Positions 1-5,515 of a DNA stretch of 5,515 bases are shown here, one piece after another. The stretch's first letter is position 1, and each line of letters starts with the position of its first letter. The position numbers and the translations under genes were made by a program. The notes beneath the pieces are model-generated. The model was given only the letters and a program-made list of their open reading frames with translations, was not told the DNA's origin and did no database searches. Origin of the DNA: Ruminococcus sp. (GTDB lineage: Bacteria; Bacillota; Clostridia; Oscillospirales; Ruminococcaceae); contig JAISHJ010000126.1 in the NCBI GenBank assembly GCA_031262625.1, forward strand, positions 1-5,515, given 5' to 3'.

Positions 1-1016
1 GCTTCCATAGGCATACCGTAAACGACGGAAGAAGCTTCGTCCTGCCCTATTGTGTATGCGCCGGCTTGACGAAGTTTAAGAAGCCCTTTTGCACCGTCTG
101 CGCCCATACCGGTTAAGAGGGCGGCGATAACTTTACGCCCGGCAACGGAAGCGACGATATTAAACATATTGTCAACGGAGGGGCAATGCCCGGAAACCTT
201 TTCGCCTTCCTTTATTTCGGCTGAAAATCCTCCGAGGGGGTCTTTTTTAATCCCGAATTGATAACCGCCGGGGGCGATTATAATACGCCCTTGTTTGAGT
301 TTGTCGCCGTTTTCGCCTTCCTTAACCTCCATTTTACAGGAGCGGTCAAGTCTTTCAGCGTACATTTTCGTGAAAACCGGCGGCATATGTTGAACTACAA
401 TTACAGGGGGAGTATTTTTCGGAAGTGCTGTAAGTACACATTCGAGGGCTTCTGTTCCGCCGGTTGAAGCACCGAGAGCGATTATGTAACCTTCGTCGGC
501 ACGTTTTTGGAGACCGCCGATATCGGTTAAACTCGGCATTATAGGGTTAACTTTACCGTATTTTGAACTTCTTGTATTTGAGCCGAAAAGACCGTCAACT
601 GCGGCTTTTTGCACTTTCGGCGAACGCTTCATCGGACGGGTTTTAGAAGCGTAGCGAACCTTTTGTGCAAGAGTTTCCATAAAAAGCTTTGTCTCCTGAG
701 GAGAAGCCGGCTTTTTCATAAATCCTGCCGCACCGACAGAGAGAGCATCCTTTTCGGTAACGTTCCCTGAGGTAATGAGGATACACGGAAGCGGAGTCTG
801 CTCCATTAACTGGGCGAGAAAATCCGTACCGGACATCTTCGGCATATTGATGTCCATTATTAAAACATCGGGCTTTGATTGTTTGATTATTTCGCCTGCT
901 TCAAAAGCATCTTGGGCTTCGGCAACGACTTCAATGTCATCAGCCGCAGCAAGCCCTTTTCGGATTATTGAGCGAAACATTATAGAGTCATCAACAACCA
1001 AGCATCTAATAGCCAT
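1..1016 (-). CDS. cheB: CheB, receptor methylesterase/glutamine deamidase response regulator (3' end cut by window edge)
   Basis: CheB removes methyl groups from, and deamidates, methyl-accepting chemotaxis receptors in the cytoplasm, opposing CheR; CheA phosphorylates it. Reading leftward from the ATG at 1014-1016 gives 338 complete codons with no stop before the window edge. Residues 1-120 form a receiver domain: acidic pair D9-D10, phosphoacceptor D55 in 'IMDINMP', T82/S83 and K102 in 'KKP'. A linker of about 55 residues (121-176) follows, then the methylesterase domain with S184 in 'GASTGG', H210 in 'QHMPP' and D307 in 'GMGADG', the expected Ser-His-Asp triad. The end reaches 'GQDEASSVVYGMP', typical of the last tenth of CheB, so only a short C-terminal piece is missing. 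An AAAAAAGG ribosome site lies 7 nt before the ATG. The gene starts 51 nt after cheR, with no terminator between them. Identity is near certain. Confidence 0.97.
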   Translation of the reverse strand, partial: MAIRCLVVDDSIMFRSIIRKGLAAADDIEVVAEAQDAFEAGEIIKQSKPDVLIMDINMPKMSGTDFLAQLMEQTPLPCILITSGNVTEKDALSVGAAGFMKKPASPQETKLFMETLAQKVRYASKTRPMKRSPKVQKAAVDGLFGSNTRSSKYGKVNPIMPSLTDIGGLQKRADEGYIIALGASTGGTEALECVLTALPKNTPPVIVVQHMPPVFTKMYAERLDRSCKMEVKEGENGDKLKQGRIIIAPGGYQFGIKKDPLGGFSAEIKEGEKVSGHCPSVDNMFNIVASVAGRKVIAALLTGMGADGAKGLLKLRQAGAYTIGQDEASSVVYGMPME

Positions 1017-1067
1017 AATTAAACCTTTTTTATCCGACGAAATAAGCCGGTTTTTTATGTAAGATAA

Positions 1068-1880
1068 TTACTTTTTAATTCTGCGATAAACCGCCGGTTT
1101 TTGGTATGTAAACCGGGAAGTTTTCGCGACACTTTCGGCATGACCGACATAAAGATAACCGTTATCCTTAAGTGCATCATAAAATCTTTCGATTAAAGCA
1201 TTTTTAGTATCGGTGTCAAAATATATCATTACATTCCGACAGCTTATAAAGTCATAGGGGCGCGCTATAGTAATTTTATCCATAAGATTGAATTTCTTGA
1301 AAGAAATCATCTTACGATATTTTTCCTGAACCTGATAAGTACCGTCAGGGCGTTTTGTAAAATAGTTTACAAGCCATGATTTCGGCACATCTTTCATGCC
1401 GTCTGCTTCGTAAATACCGTCAATAGCCTTTTTAAGCACTTCTGTATCAAGGTCGGTAGCTAAAAACGACAGATGCCAAGCGGCAAATTTCGGACCGAAA
1501 TAGTCGAGTATAGTAAATAGTATAGTATAGGGTTCCTGTCCCGTTGAAGAAGCCGCGCACCAAATATTCAGGTCGTGGGTTTTATTAGCCTGTTCAAGAT
1601 AGGGTAAAATTACATCTTTAAGGTAAACGAAATGCTCGGGTTCACGCATAAAGAAGGTGTGATTCGTTGTAAGCTTATTTACGAGAGCAATAGTCTCGCC
1701 GCCTGAACGGTCGTTGAAGGCAAAGTCGATAAACTCTTTAAATGACGTAAAGCCGCGGCGTTCTACCATATTGGTAAGTCTTCCTTCGATAAGAACGCGC
1801 TTTTTCTCAAGATTAATCCCGTAGGATTTTTTCATGTAGGCGACAAGCCTGTTAAAATCTTCATCTGTTAATTTAAGCAT
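1068..1880 (-). CDS. cheR: CheR, SAM-dependent chemotaxis receptor glutamate methyltransferase
   Basis: CheR methylates glutamates on chemoreceptors using S-adenosylmethionine, working against CheB during adaptation. The 270 residues match the usual CheR length. Residues 1-70 are the helical N-terminal domain ('GINLEKKRVLIEGRL'). The Rossmann methyltransferase domain follows: 'TTNHTFFMREPEHF' (71-84, with the conserved R79), SAM-binding 'WCAASSTGQEPYT' (107-119), 'ATDLDTEVL' (141-149, acidic SAM contacts), 'SCRNVMIYF' (213-221) and 'GYLYVGHAES' (241-250). No C-terminal TPR extension is present. An in-frame TGA lies five codons before the ATG with no other start codon between them, so this start is forced. 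No Shine-Dalgarno sequence sits at the normal distance; the nearest purine-rich block (GGAAGGA, 1915-1921) is about 35 nt upstream. It lies between cheW (195-nt repeat-filled gap) and cheB (51-nt gap). Function is sure; the mode of initiation is not. Confidence 0.97.
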   Translation of the reverse strand: MLKLTDEDFNRLVAYMKKSYGINLEKKRVLIEGRLTNMVERRGFTSFKEFIDFAFNDRSGGETIALVNKLTTNHTFFMREPEHFVYLKDVILPYLEQANKTHDLNIWCAASSTGQEPYTILFTILDYFGPKFAAWHLSFLATDLDTEVLKKAIDGIYEADGMKDVPKSWLVNYFTKRPDGTYQVQEKYRKMISFKKFNLMDKITIARPYDFISCRNVMIYFDTDTKNALIERFYDALKDNGYLYVGHAESVAKTSRFTYQKPAVYRRIKK

Positions 1881-1914
1881 TATCGCAAAGCCGAATCATA
1901 AACGAAAACGGCAT
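1873..1914 (-). other. Possible 13-codon leader ORF overlapping the cheR start
   Basis: An ATG at 1912-1914 opens a 13-codon frame (MPFSFMIRLCDNA) whose TAA stop at 1873-1875 lies just inside cheR, so the two overlap by 8 nt. This layout could couple cheR translation to the short frame, and cheR itself lacks a normally spaced ribosome site. Against it, the purine block GGAAGGA touches the ATG almost directly, which is too close for a good Shine-Dalgarno sequence. A GCCG/CGGC pairing inside the leader could instead bring that block nearer the cheR ATG. No protein function is implied, and chance is a fair explanation. Confidence 0.15.
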
Positions 1915-1943
1915 TCCTTCCAATCTTTTGCAACTCTGTCTAT

Positions 1944-2088
1944 ACACAATACGCCCCTATTTGTATGAGAGCCTTATTCCCAAACGCCTTTTCCTGTACA
2001 CCTATATTGCATAACAGTTCTTTTCCCAAACGAGTTTGACACTGTTACACAATTGCTCCTATTTATATGACAGCCTTATTCCCAAACG
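1944..2088 (-). repeat. Three degenerate direct repeats filling the cheW-cheR gap and overlapping the cheW stop
   Basis: Plus-strand copies lie at 1944-1986, 1998-2032 (shortened, more diverged) and 2047-2088. The outer two share ACACAAT, then CTATTTRTATGASAGCC, then TTATTCCCAAACG, with only a few differences over about 42 nt. The middle copy has lost about 8 nt and keeps CTAT..ACAG..TTCCCAAACG. The copy at 2047-2088 runs into the end of cheW: its TTA is the cheW stop and CCCAAACG encodes the last residues, VWE. The other two therefore look like copies of the cheW 3' end. No terminator-like hairpin with a U tract is visible in this 195-nt gap, and no convincing promoter. The origin (local tandem duplication or a dispersed intergenic repeat) is not decided by the sequence alone. 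Confidence 0.8.
2012..2047 (-). repeat. Inverted repeat between repeat copies in the cheW-cheR gap
   Basis: TAACAGT (2012-2018) and ACTGTTA (2041-2047) are perfect reverse complements, 7 bp each, with 22 nt between them. A second small inverted pair, CAAAC/GTTTG (2027-2038), lies inside that loop. In the mRNA this could form a stem downstream of cheW. It is not followed by a U tract, so it is not a standard terminator; mRNA processing or 3'-end protection is possible but unproven. Confidence 0.4.
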
Positions 2089-2558
2089 AGTTTTTCGCAG
2101 TCGAGAAGAAGCTTTGCTTCGCCGGTTTCGGAACTGTTTTCGATGATGTTTTTGATGTAGCGGTTTGAGTTAACGTTTTGGTATGCGGGGGTTTGTGTTA
2201 TGAGAGCGTGGTCAACTACTACTACTTCCTGTACGCGGTCAACTATTACGCCGACCTGCTGTAAGCCGCCGTCGAACTCGAGAACGATAATACAGGTGCG
2301 TTCGTCGTAGGGGATTTCCTCCACGCCGAAGCGTTTGCGGATACTTATAACGGGAACTACTTTTCCGCGGATGTTAATTACACCCTTGATGTAATCGGGT
2401 ATGTTCGGGATTATGGTAGCGGGTTCGATACCGATAATCTCATTTATATAAGTAATTTCTATGCCGTATACTACATCGCCGACGTTAAACCACAAAATTT
2501 CCACGCCGTCACTCATTGTTTTTGCGGTACTCCCGCGCGGCATTTTATCTTCAGCCAT
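2076..2558 (-). CDS. cheW: CheW, chemotaxis coupling protein
   Basis: CheW is the cytoplasmic scaffold that joins CheA, through its P5 domain, to receptor tips in the signalling array. The 160 residues form one CheW-like double-barrel domain after a polar tail of about 18 residues. Typical segments are 'ILWFNVGDVVYGIEI' (21-35), 'PDYIKGVINIRGKVVPVISI' (54-73, the hallmark stretch with R64-G65), 'CIIVLEF' (89-95) and 'VGVIVDRVQEVV' (102-113). The frame is open for 12 codons upstream, to an ATG at 2592-2594. The start at 2556-2558 is preferred because GGAGGAG lies 8 nt before it and because the extra residues (MTYRIQFGGVKI) simply translate the ribosome site. It lies 165 nt after cheA, across a repeat-rich gap. 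The stop codon sits inside one of the direct repeats that continue towards cheR. Confidence 0.97.
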   Translation of the reverse strand: MAEDKMPRGSTAKTMSDGVEILWFNVGDVVYGIEITYINEIIGIEPATIIPNIPDYIKGVINIRGKVVPVISIRKRFGVEEIPYDERTCIIVLEFDGGLQQVGVIVDRVQEVVVVDHALITQTPAYQNVNSNRYIKNIIENSSETGEAKLLLDCEKLVWE

Positions 2559-2566
2559 AATTTTTA

Positions 2567-2573
2567 CTCCTCC
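2567..2573 (-). promoter_or_regulatory. cheW ribosome binding site (decides the start)
   Basis: The coding strand reads GGAGGAG, a near-perfect anti-16S match, followed by the 8-nt spacer TAAAAATT and then ATG GCT GAA. It lies inside the longer open frame and shows that the upstream in-frame ATG is not the main start. Confidence 0.9.
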
Positions 2574-2633
2574 AAACTGAATACGGTAGGTCACAAAACC
2601 GAGATGTTATAAAACCGGGGGACGAACTCTGAC

Positions 2634-2645
2634 TTAGTATACTAA
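2634..2645. repeat. Perfect 12-bp palindrome in the cheA-cheW gap
   Basis: TTAGTATACTAA is a perfect palindrome next to a CGGGGGGTT repeat. It could be a small operator or a cruciform; it also contains TATACT, a -10-like word, but no matching -35 lies at 16-18 nt on the coding strand. It is 76 nt upstream of the cheW start. Function is unknown. Confidence 0.45.
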
Positions 2646-2725
2646 CGGGGGGTTGCCTACTGCACCCTTCCCACTGTACCCTGTCATCCTGCTACCCTGC
2701 CACCCTGCTACCCTGCCGGGGGGTT
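2646..2725. repeat. CGGGGGGTT direct repeats flanking the octamer array
   Basis: The 9-mer CGGGGGGTT occurs on the plus strand at 2646-2654 and 2717-2725, 71 nt apart, and brackets the C/T-rich octamer array. The right copy includes the first two bases of the cheA stop codon (TTA on the plus strand). A related CCGGGGG lies at 2615-2621. Such flanking repeats could be left by an insertion or by slippage, but no transposon end or open frame is visible between them. Confidence 0.6.
2678..2717 (-). repeat. Five tandem G-rich octamers just after the cheA stop
   Basis: On the coding strand the units are GGCAGGGT, AGCAGGGT, GGCAGGGT, AGCAGGAT and GACAGGGT, with no gaps; a decayed stretch continues to about 2661. 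Across 2665-2713 there are six GGG runs, so the mRNA or coding strand could form a G-quadruplex or other G-rich structure between cheA and cheW. Short tandem units of this kind are prone to slippage, so copy number may differ between strains. Confidence 0.85.
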
Positions 2726-5237
2726 AATTTGTTCCGCCGATGATAGTTGCTATGTCGAGGATGATGGTTATTGAACCGTCGCCGAGTATTGAACAGCCGG
2801 TCATACCGTGGGATTTTACGCCGAAATTGTTGAGAAGCTGTGCCCAAGGTTTAACAACGACTTGCTGTTCGCCGATAAGTTCGTCGGCATAAAGGCAGGC
2901 GTAACGCCCGTCAGCTTCGACATGAATAACGATACCGTCGTTGAGGTCGGTGTATTTCGATTGCAGTCCGTAGAGGTCGTAAAGGCGTATGAGAGGATGA
3001 ACCTCGCCGCGGATCATGATCATTTCACGTCCGCTCGTATCCTTAACAAGCTGATTGGGACGAACCTTAAAGCTTTCCTTGATGGAATTTATCGGGATAG
3101 TGAAGATGGACTCTCCGACAGAAATCTCCATACCGTCAACAATCGAGAGTGAGAGAGGAATCTTAATAGTAAACACAGAACCGTAACCGAATTTCGAGTC
3201 AACCGAAACAGAACCGCCGATTTTCTCGATATTCTGCCTTACAACGTCCATGCCCACTCCTCTGCCGGAAAACTCGGTAACCACTTCGTTTGTAGAGAAG
3301 CCCGGGAGCATAATGAGATGATATATTTCTTTGTCTGTATATTCACTTGCGGGTTTAGTTAAGATGCCCTGACGCTCAGCCTTCGCCAAAATTTTATGAC
3401 AATCAAGCCCTTCGCCGTCGTCGGTTATGGTAATTATAACCTCGCCGGAAGCGTTGTAAGCCGCAAGAGTAATCTTTCCTTTTGCAGGTTTTCCCGCCGC
3501 AACACGTGTCTCGGGATTGTCTTCGATACCATGGTCCATAGAATTACGAACCATATGCATGAGCGGGTCGTTAAGCTGGTCGATGATTGACTTATCAACC
3601 TCGGTTTCCTCGCCCTCGAATACAAGATCAACATCCTTATTAAGCTTAACCTTCATATCGCGCACGATACGTGTCATTTTATTGAACGCACCGGAAAGGG
3701 GTACCATTCGGATTGACATTACGGTGTCCTGAAGTTCGGAATTAAGCTTACGAAGCTGTCTCGCCGCTTTCTGGAAGTTATCAAGCTTTAAGCCCTTAAG
3801 GTCGGGATTTGAAGTAACCATTGCTTCGGTTATTACAATCTCTCCCACAAGGTCAAGGAGTGTGTCAAGCTTATTCAGATTAACAGAGATGAGAGACTGC
3901 TTGTTGCTCACGCTCGTTGATTTACCGAGTTGACTGTTGAGTTTTTCAACCGCTTTGGTTGTTCCGATAGCGTCTTTTTCAACGGCGGTAAGTGCCGGTG
4001 AACCGGATGCTGGTGAAACAGACGATACAGGAGTGTTTTGAGTTTCCATCTTAGTTACCTCCGTTTTGGTCTCAGCTGCCCGCGTTACAGGCGCCGCTGT
4101 CGGCGCGGGTGCCGCTGCGGGAACGGGACTTTCTGCCGCCAAGATTTCGTAAGACATTACGTTCGGTGTAGTTTCGACTGTCTTGATTACTGCTTCGGGG
4201 TCGTCTGCGGAGAAGTTAATAAGGAACCCGTTCTCGATTATTACTTTACACGAATCGGAATTGGTTTCAATGTCGGAAGGGGTATATTCAAGTTCAGTAC
4301 ATTGATACTGAATATTATTTATAACGAGGAGCGCGCGAAGATTTTCCATCTTACAGTCTTCCTCGAAGAAGACACGGATTGAAACGGGCTCGCCGGAAGC
4401 AATTCCGGGAACTTCCGTCATTACTTCGTAGGATTTAACGTTCGGAGTATCGGCAATTTCAGCAATAACCGCCTTTGTCGATATATCGGAAGCGGCTTGG
4501 AATTTAATTAAGAAGCCGTTTTCAATTATAATCTTAGCGGATTCGGAATTCGTCTCTATATCAGCGGGTATGTATTCAAGCTTTGCGCAGTCAGCCTGAA
4601 TATTTTCAATAACTTGGAAAGCACGCAGATTTTCCATCTTACAGTCGTCGTCAAAGAAAACTTTAACTACCGTAAGTTCGGTGCTTGCTTGTTCTGTCGA
4701 TGCAGATACTGTCGGTGCAGATACTGTCGGGGAAGCCGTCGAAACAACCGGCGCCGGCGCAGAAGCAGCAGGGGCAGGAGCAGCAGCAGGGGGTGCAGCT
4801 TCCGGTGCAGGATTGTTGATAGCGCCGGATTTAACAGAAGCAGCATAGTCTTCAATTTTCTTTATCTGTTCCGTCAGGTCGCTCATTTCGGCGTTATCGT
4901 CCTGAATTACATCCATTTCATTTTTCATTATATCGGACGCTTGCAGCAGGAGGTTAATCAGTGCGGTAAAGTCGTTAATTACAGGCTTTTCCTCACGGAT
5001 AACATAAAACATATCCTCAATGCCGTGGGCAAATTTTGAAAGGCTCTCAAGCCCCATCATCGCCGCCGATCCTTTAATGGTATGCATTATCCGGAAAATC
5101 GCATTTATATCGTCTTCTTCAAAGGATGAGTCTGCCTCGGTTTTCATCAAGATATTGTCCAACTGCTCAATAAGCCCGGATGTTTCATAAATGAACATCT
5201 CGATCATGGACTCCATGCCTGCTTCAAACTTAGCCAT
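2724..5237 (-). CDS. cheA: CheA, chemotaxis sensor histidine kinase with two tandem P2 domains
   Basis: CheA is the array kinase: controlled by receptors and CheW, it autophosphorylates and passes phosphate to CheY and CheB. The 837 residues are longer than most CheA (about 650-700). Order: P1 Hpt (1-130) with phosphorylated H52 in 'MHTIKGSAAMMG'; Ala/Pro linker (143-186); P2 copy one (188-274); P2 copy two (285-366); second Ala/Pro/Thr-rich linker (367-445); P3 dimerisation helices (447-515, 'NKLDTLLDLVGEIVITEAMV'); P4 ATPase with N box 'HMVRNSMDHGIE' (561-572), G1 'DDGEGLD' (606-612), 'LPGFST' (644-649) and G2 'GRGVGMDVV' (658-666); P5 CheW-like domain (698-837). All catalytic motifs look intact. 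The ATG at 5235-5237 is preferred over a GTG three codons upstream, which overlaps the ribosome site. It is first in the operon, with a promoter about 110 nt upstream. The extra length comes from the second P2 and the linkers. Confidence 0.98.
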   Translation of the reverse strand: MAKFEAGMESMIEMFIYETSGLIEQLDNILMKTEADSSFEEDDINAIFRIMHTIKGSAAMMGLESLSKFAHGIEDMFYVIREEKPVINDFTALINLLLQASDIMKNEMDVIQDDNAEMSDLTEQIKKIEDYAASVKSGAINNPAPEAAPPAAAPAPAASAPAPVVSTASPTVSAPTVSASTEQASTELTVVKVFFDDDCKMENLRAFQVIENIQADCAKLEYIPADIETNSESAKIIIENGFLIKFQAASDISTKAVIAEIADTPNVKSYEVMTEVPGIASGEPVSIRVFFEEDCKMENLRALLVINNIQYQCTELEYTPSDIETNSDSCKVIIENGFLINFSADDPEAVIKTVETTPNVMSYEILAAESPVPAAAPAPTAAPVTRAAETKTEVTKMETQNTPVSSVSPASGSPALTAVEKDAIGTTKAVEKLNSQLGKSTSVSNKQSLISVNLNKLDTLLDLVGEIVITEAMVTSNPDLKGLKLDNFQKAARQLRKLNSELQDTVMSIRMVPLSGAFNKMTRIVRDMKVKLNKDVDLVFEGEETEVDKSIIDQLNDPLMHMVRNSMDHGIEDNPETRVAAGKPAKGKITLAAYNASGEVIITITDDGEGLDCHKILAKAERQGILTKPASEYTDKEIYHLIMLPGFSTNEVVTEFSGRGVGMDVVRQNIEKIGGSVSVDSKFGYGSVFTIKIPLSLSIVDGMEISVGESIFTIPINSIKESFKVRPNQLVKDTSGREMIMIRGEVHPLIRLYDLYGLQSKYTDLNDGIVIHVEADGRYACLYADELIGEQQVVVKPWAQLLNNFGVKSHGMTGCSILGDGSITIILDIATIIGGTN
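4140..4676 (-). repeat. Intragenic duplication encoding the two P2 domains of CheA
   Basis: The copies cover residues 188-274 (4416-4676) and 285-366 (4140-4385), offset by exactly 96 codons. Both carry a 'VFF..DCKMENLRA' start, a 'IETNS.S.K.IIENGFLI' middle and a 'TPNV.SYE' end; by eye about two thirds of residues are identical. One 20-nt stretch is identical in DNA (4339-4358 and 4627-4646). The second copy has a 2-residue deletion near its end. Assignment as P2 (docking site for CheY/CheB) rests on position between Hpt and P3 and on the family pattern. Confidence 0.85.
4701..4730 (-). repeat. Perfect 15-bp tandem repeat in the CheA P1-P2 linker
   Basis: TGCAGATACTGTCGG is present twice with no gap (4701-4715, 4716-4730). 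It encodes PTVSA twice (residues 170-179), and the 15-bp unit preserves the reading frame. It lies in a low-complexity Ala/Pro/Ser linker, where slippage would only change linker length. Confidence 0.9.
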
Positions 5238-5243
5238 AAAAAA

Positions 5244-5250
5244 CACCTAC
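5244..5250 (-). promoter_or_regulatory. cheA ribosome binding site
   Basis: The coding strand reads GTAGGTG, then six T residues, then ATG GCT AAG. AGGTG at 6 nt supports the ATG at 5237; the in-frame GTG at 5244-5246 is part of this site and is unlikely to be the start. Confidence 0.7.
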
Positions 5251-5262
5251 CCAAAACAGAGG

Positions 5263-5290
5263 CTGAAATTAACAACCTGAAATTAACGTC
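5263..5290. repeat. 14-nt direct repeat in the cheA leader
   Basis: CTGAAATTAAC occurs at 5263-5273 and 5277-5287, as two head-to-tail 14-nt units (CTGAAATTAACAAC, CTGAAATTAACGTC). They lie between the predicted transcription start and the cheA ribosome site, about 26-53 nt before the start codon. They might bind a regulator or shape the leader RNA; nothing in the sequence decides this. Confidence 0.6.
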
Positions 5291-5434
5291 AATATTTCAC
5301 AATATTTATAATATAGTTTACAAGAAAATGAGAGTGCAATTAGAGATATAATTATTATACATCAAATTTTCACAAAGAGCAAGTACTTTTACAAAAAAAA
5401 TAAAGAAAAAATTATAGATATTTTGTGAAATTTT
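5291..5434. promoter_or_regulatory. Three TTGTGAAA-like words around the cheA promoter
   Basis: Related words occur at 5291-5306 (AATATTTCACAATATT), 5364-5377 (AAATTTTCACAAAG) and 5421-5434 (TTTTGTGAAATTTT, opposite orientation). The middle one lies in the promoter spacer and meets the -35. The TTGTGAA core resembles half-sites of redox or Crp/Fnr-type regulators, but no full inverted site is present, and the AT-rich background makes chance matches likely. Confidence 0.25.
5354..5382 (-). promoter_or_regulatory. Predicted sigma-70/sigma-A type promoter for the che operon
   Basis: The coding strand has TTGCTC (5377-5382), a 17-nt spacer and a perfect TATAAT (5354-5359). The predicted start is near 5347, giving a leader of about 110 nt before cheA. 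The -10 and the spacing are ideal; the -35 keeps only TTG. No sigma-28/sigma-D flagellar promoter (TAAA - GCCGATAA type) was seen nearby. The rest of 5383-5515 is AT-rich, with no gene recognised. Confidence 0.6.
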
Positions 5435-5515
5435 ATTACGCGTGCGGTATAATTTTACTAATGCAAAAAAATATTTAAGTTTTTTATCGGGTGTACGATA
5501 TTAATATTAATTAAT

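Noticed and set aside
258..467. Plus-strand open frame within cheB
   Set aside because: It lies antisense to intact cheB coding sequence, has no recognisable motif and no ribosome site; it is a shadow frame.
1040..1056. Possible terminator between cheR and cheB
   Set aside because: The coding strand CCGGC/GTCGG stem is only 5 bp with one G-U pair and is followed by A residues, not a U tract.
775..1062. Plus-strand 95-residue frame opposite the cheB receiver domain
   Set aside because: It is the complement of strongly conserved receiver codons, and the peptide resembles nothing known.
2603..2634. Separate promoter for cheW using TATAAC at 2606-2611
   Set aside because: No acceptable -35 hexamer lies 15-19 nt upstream on the coding strand.
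4030..4056. Third trace of the P2 repeat (TTTCCATCTTA encoding KMET)
   Set aside because: Only about 11-13 nt resemble the KMEN segment of the P2 copies and nothing around them matches; chance is the simpler explanation.
4614..5039. Plus-strand 141-residue Arg/Cys/Ser-rich frame opposite cheA
   Set aside because: Its low-complexity composition is the antisense reading of the Ala/Pro linker of CheA; not a gene.
5423..5453. Rightward promoter (TTGTGA, 19 nt, TATAAT) for a divergent gene
   Set aside because: The spacing is long, the region is very AT-rich, and no start codon with a ribosome site follows before the window ends.
5500..5511. ATTAATATTAAT palindrome near the right edge
   Set aside because: It is all A/T in an AT-rich stretch where such palindromes arise easily by chance, and it is cut off from further context.

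Overview
The window holds one leftward (minus-strand) chemotaxis signalling operon, read from right to left as cheA, cheW, cheR, cheB. The left edge cuts off the 3' part of cheB. No other protein gene is supported. The plus-strand open frames inside these genes are shadows. Strong G-rich ribosome binding sites, an AT-rich promoter region with a TATAAT box and moderate GC in the genes suggest a Firmicute, most likely a Clostridia-type anaerobe. The style of the CheA sequence agrees with this (Hpt start rich in Met and Ile, P2 domains with an 'MENLRA' motif). This is inference from style, not a species call.

Layout: 5238-5515 is an AT-rich upstream region. It has a good sigma-70/sigma-A type promoter for cheA (TTGCTC, 17 nt, TATAAT), repeated TTGTGAAA-like words and a 14-nt direct repeat in the leader. 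cheA (2724-5237) encodes an 837-residue histidine kinase with all standard domains, but with two tandem copies of the P2 response-regulator docking domain. The 165-nt cheA-cheW gap contains five tandem octamers (RGCAGGGT on the coding strand), G6/C6 direct repeats and a perfect 12-bp palindrome. cheW (2076-2558) is a 160-residue coupling protein. The 195-nt cheW-cheR gap is built largely from three degenerate direct repeats, one of which overlaps the cheW stop codon, so the cheW 3' end appears to have been copied into the gap. cheR (1068-1880) is a receptor methyltransferase, and cheB (1-1016, partial) is the matching receptor methylesterase/deamidase, with a 51-nt gap between them.

How they work together: CheW links receptors to CheA. 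CheA autophosphorylates on His52 and passes phosphate to CheB (Asp55) and to a CheY that is not in this window. CheR adds methyl groups to receptors and CheB removes them, giving adaptation. No receptor, cheY, cheC, cheD or flagellar gene is visible. No intrinsic terminator was found between the genes, which agrees with one transcript. The core system is well known. The unusual parts are the duplicated P2 domain and the repeat-filled gaps between the genes.
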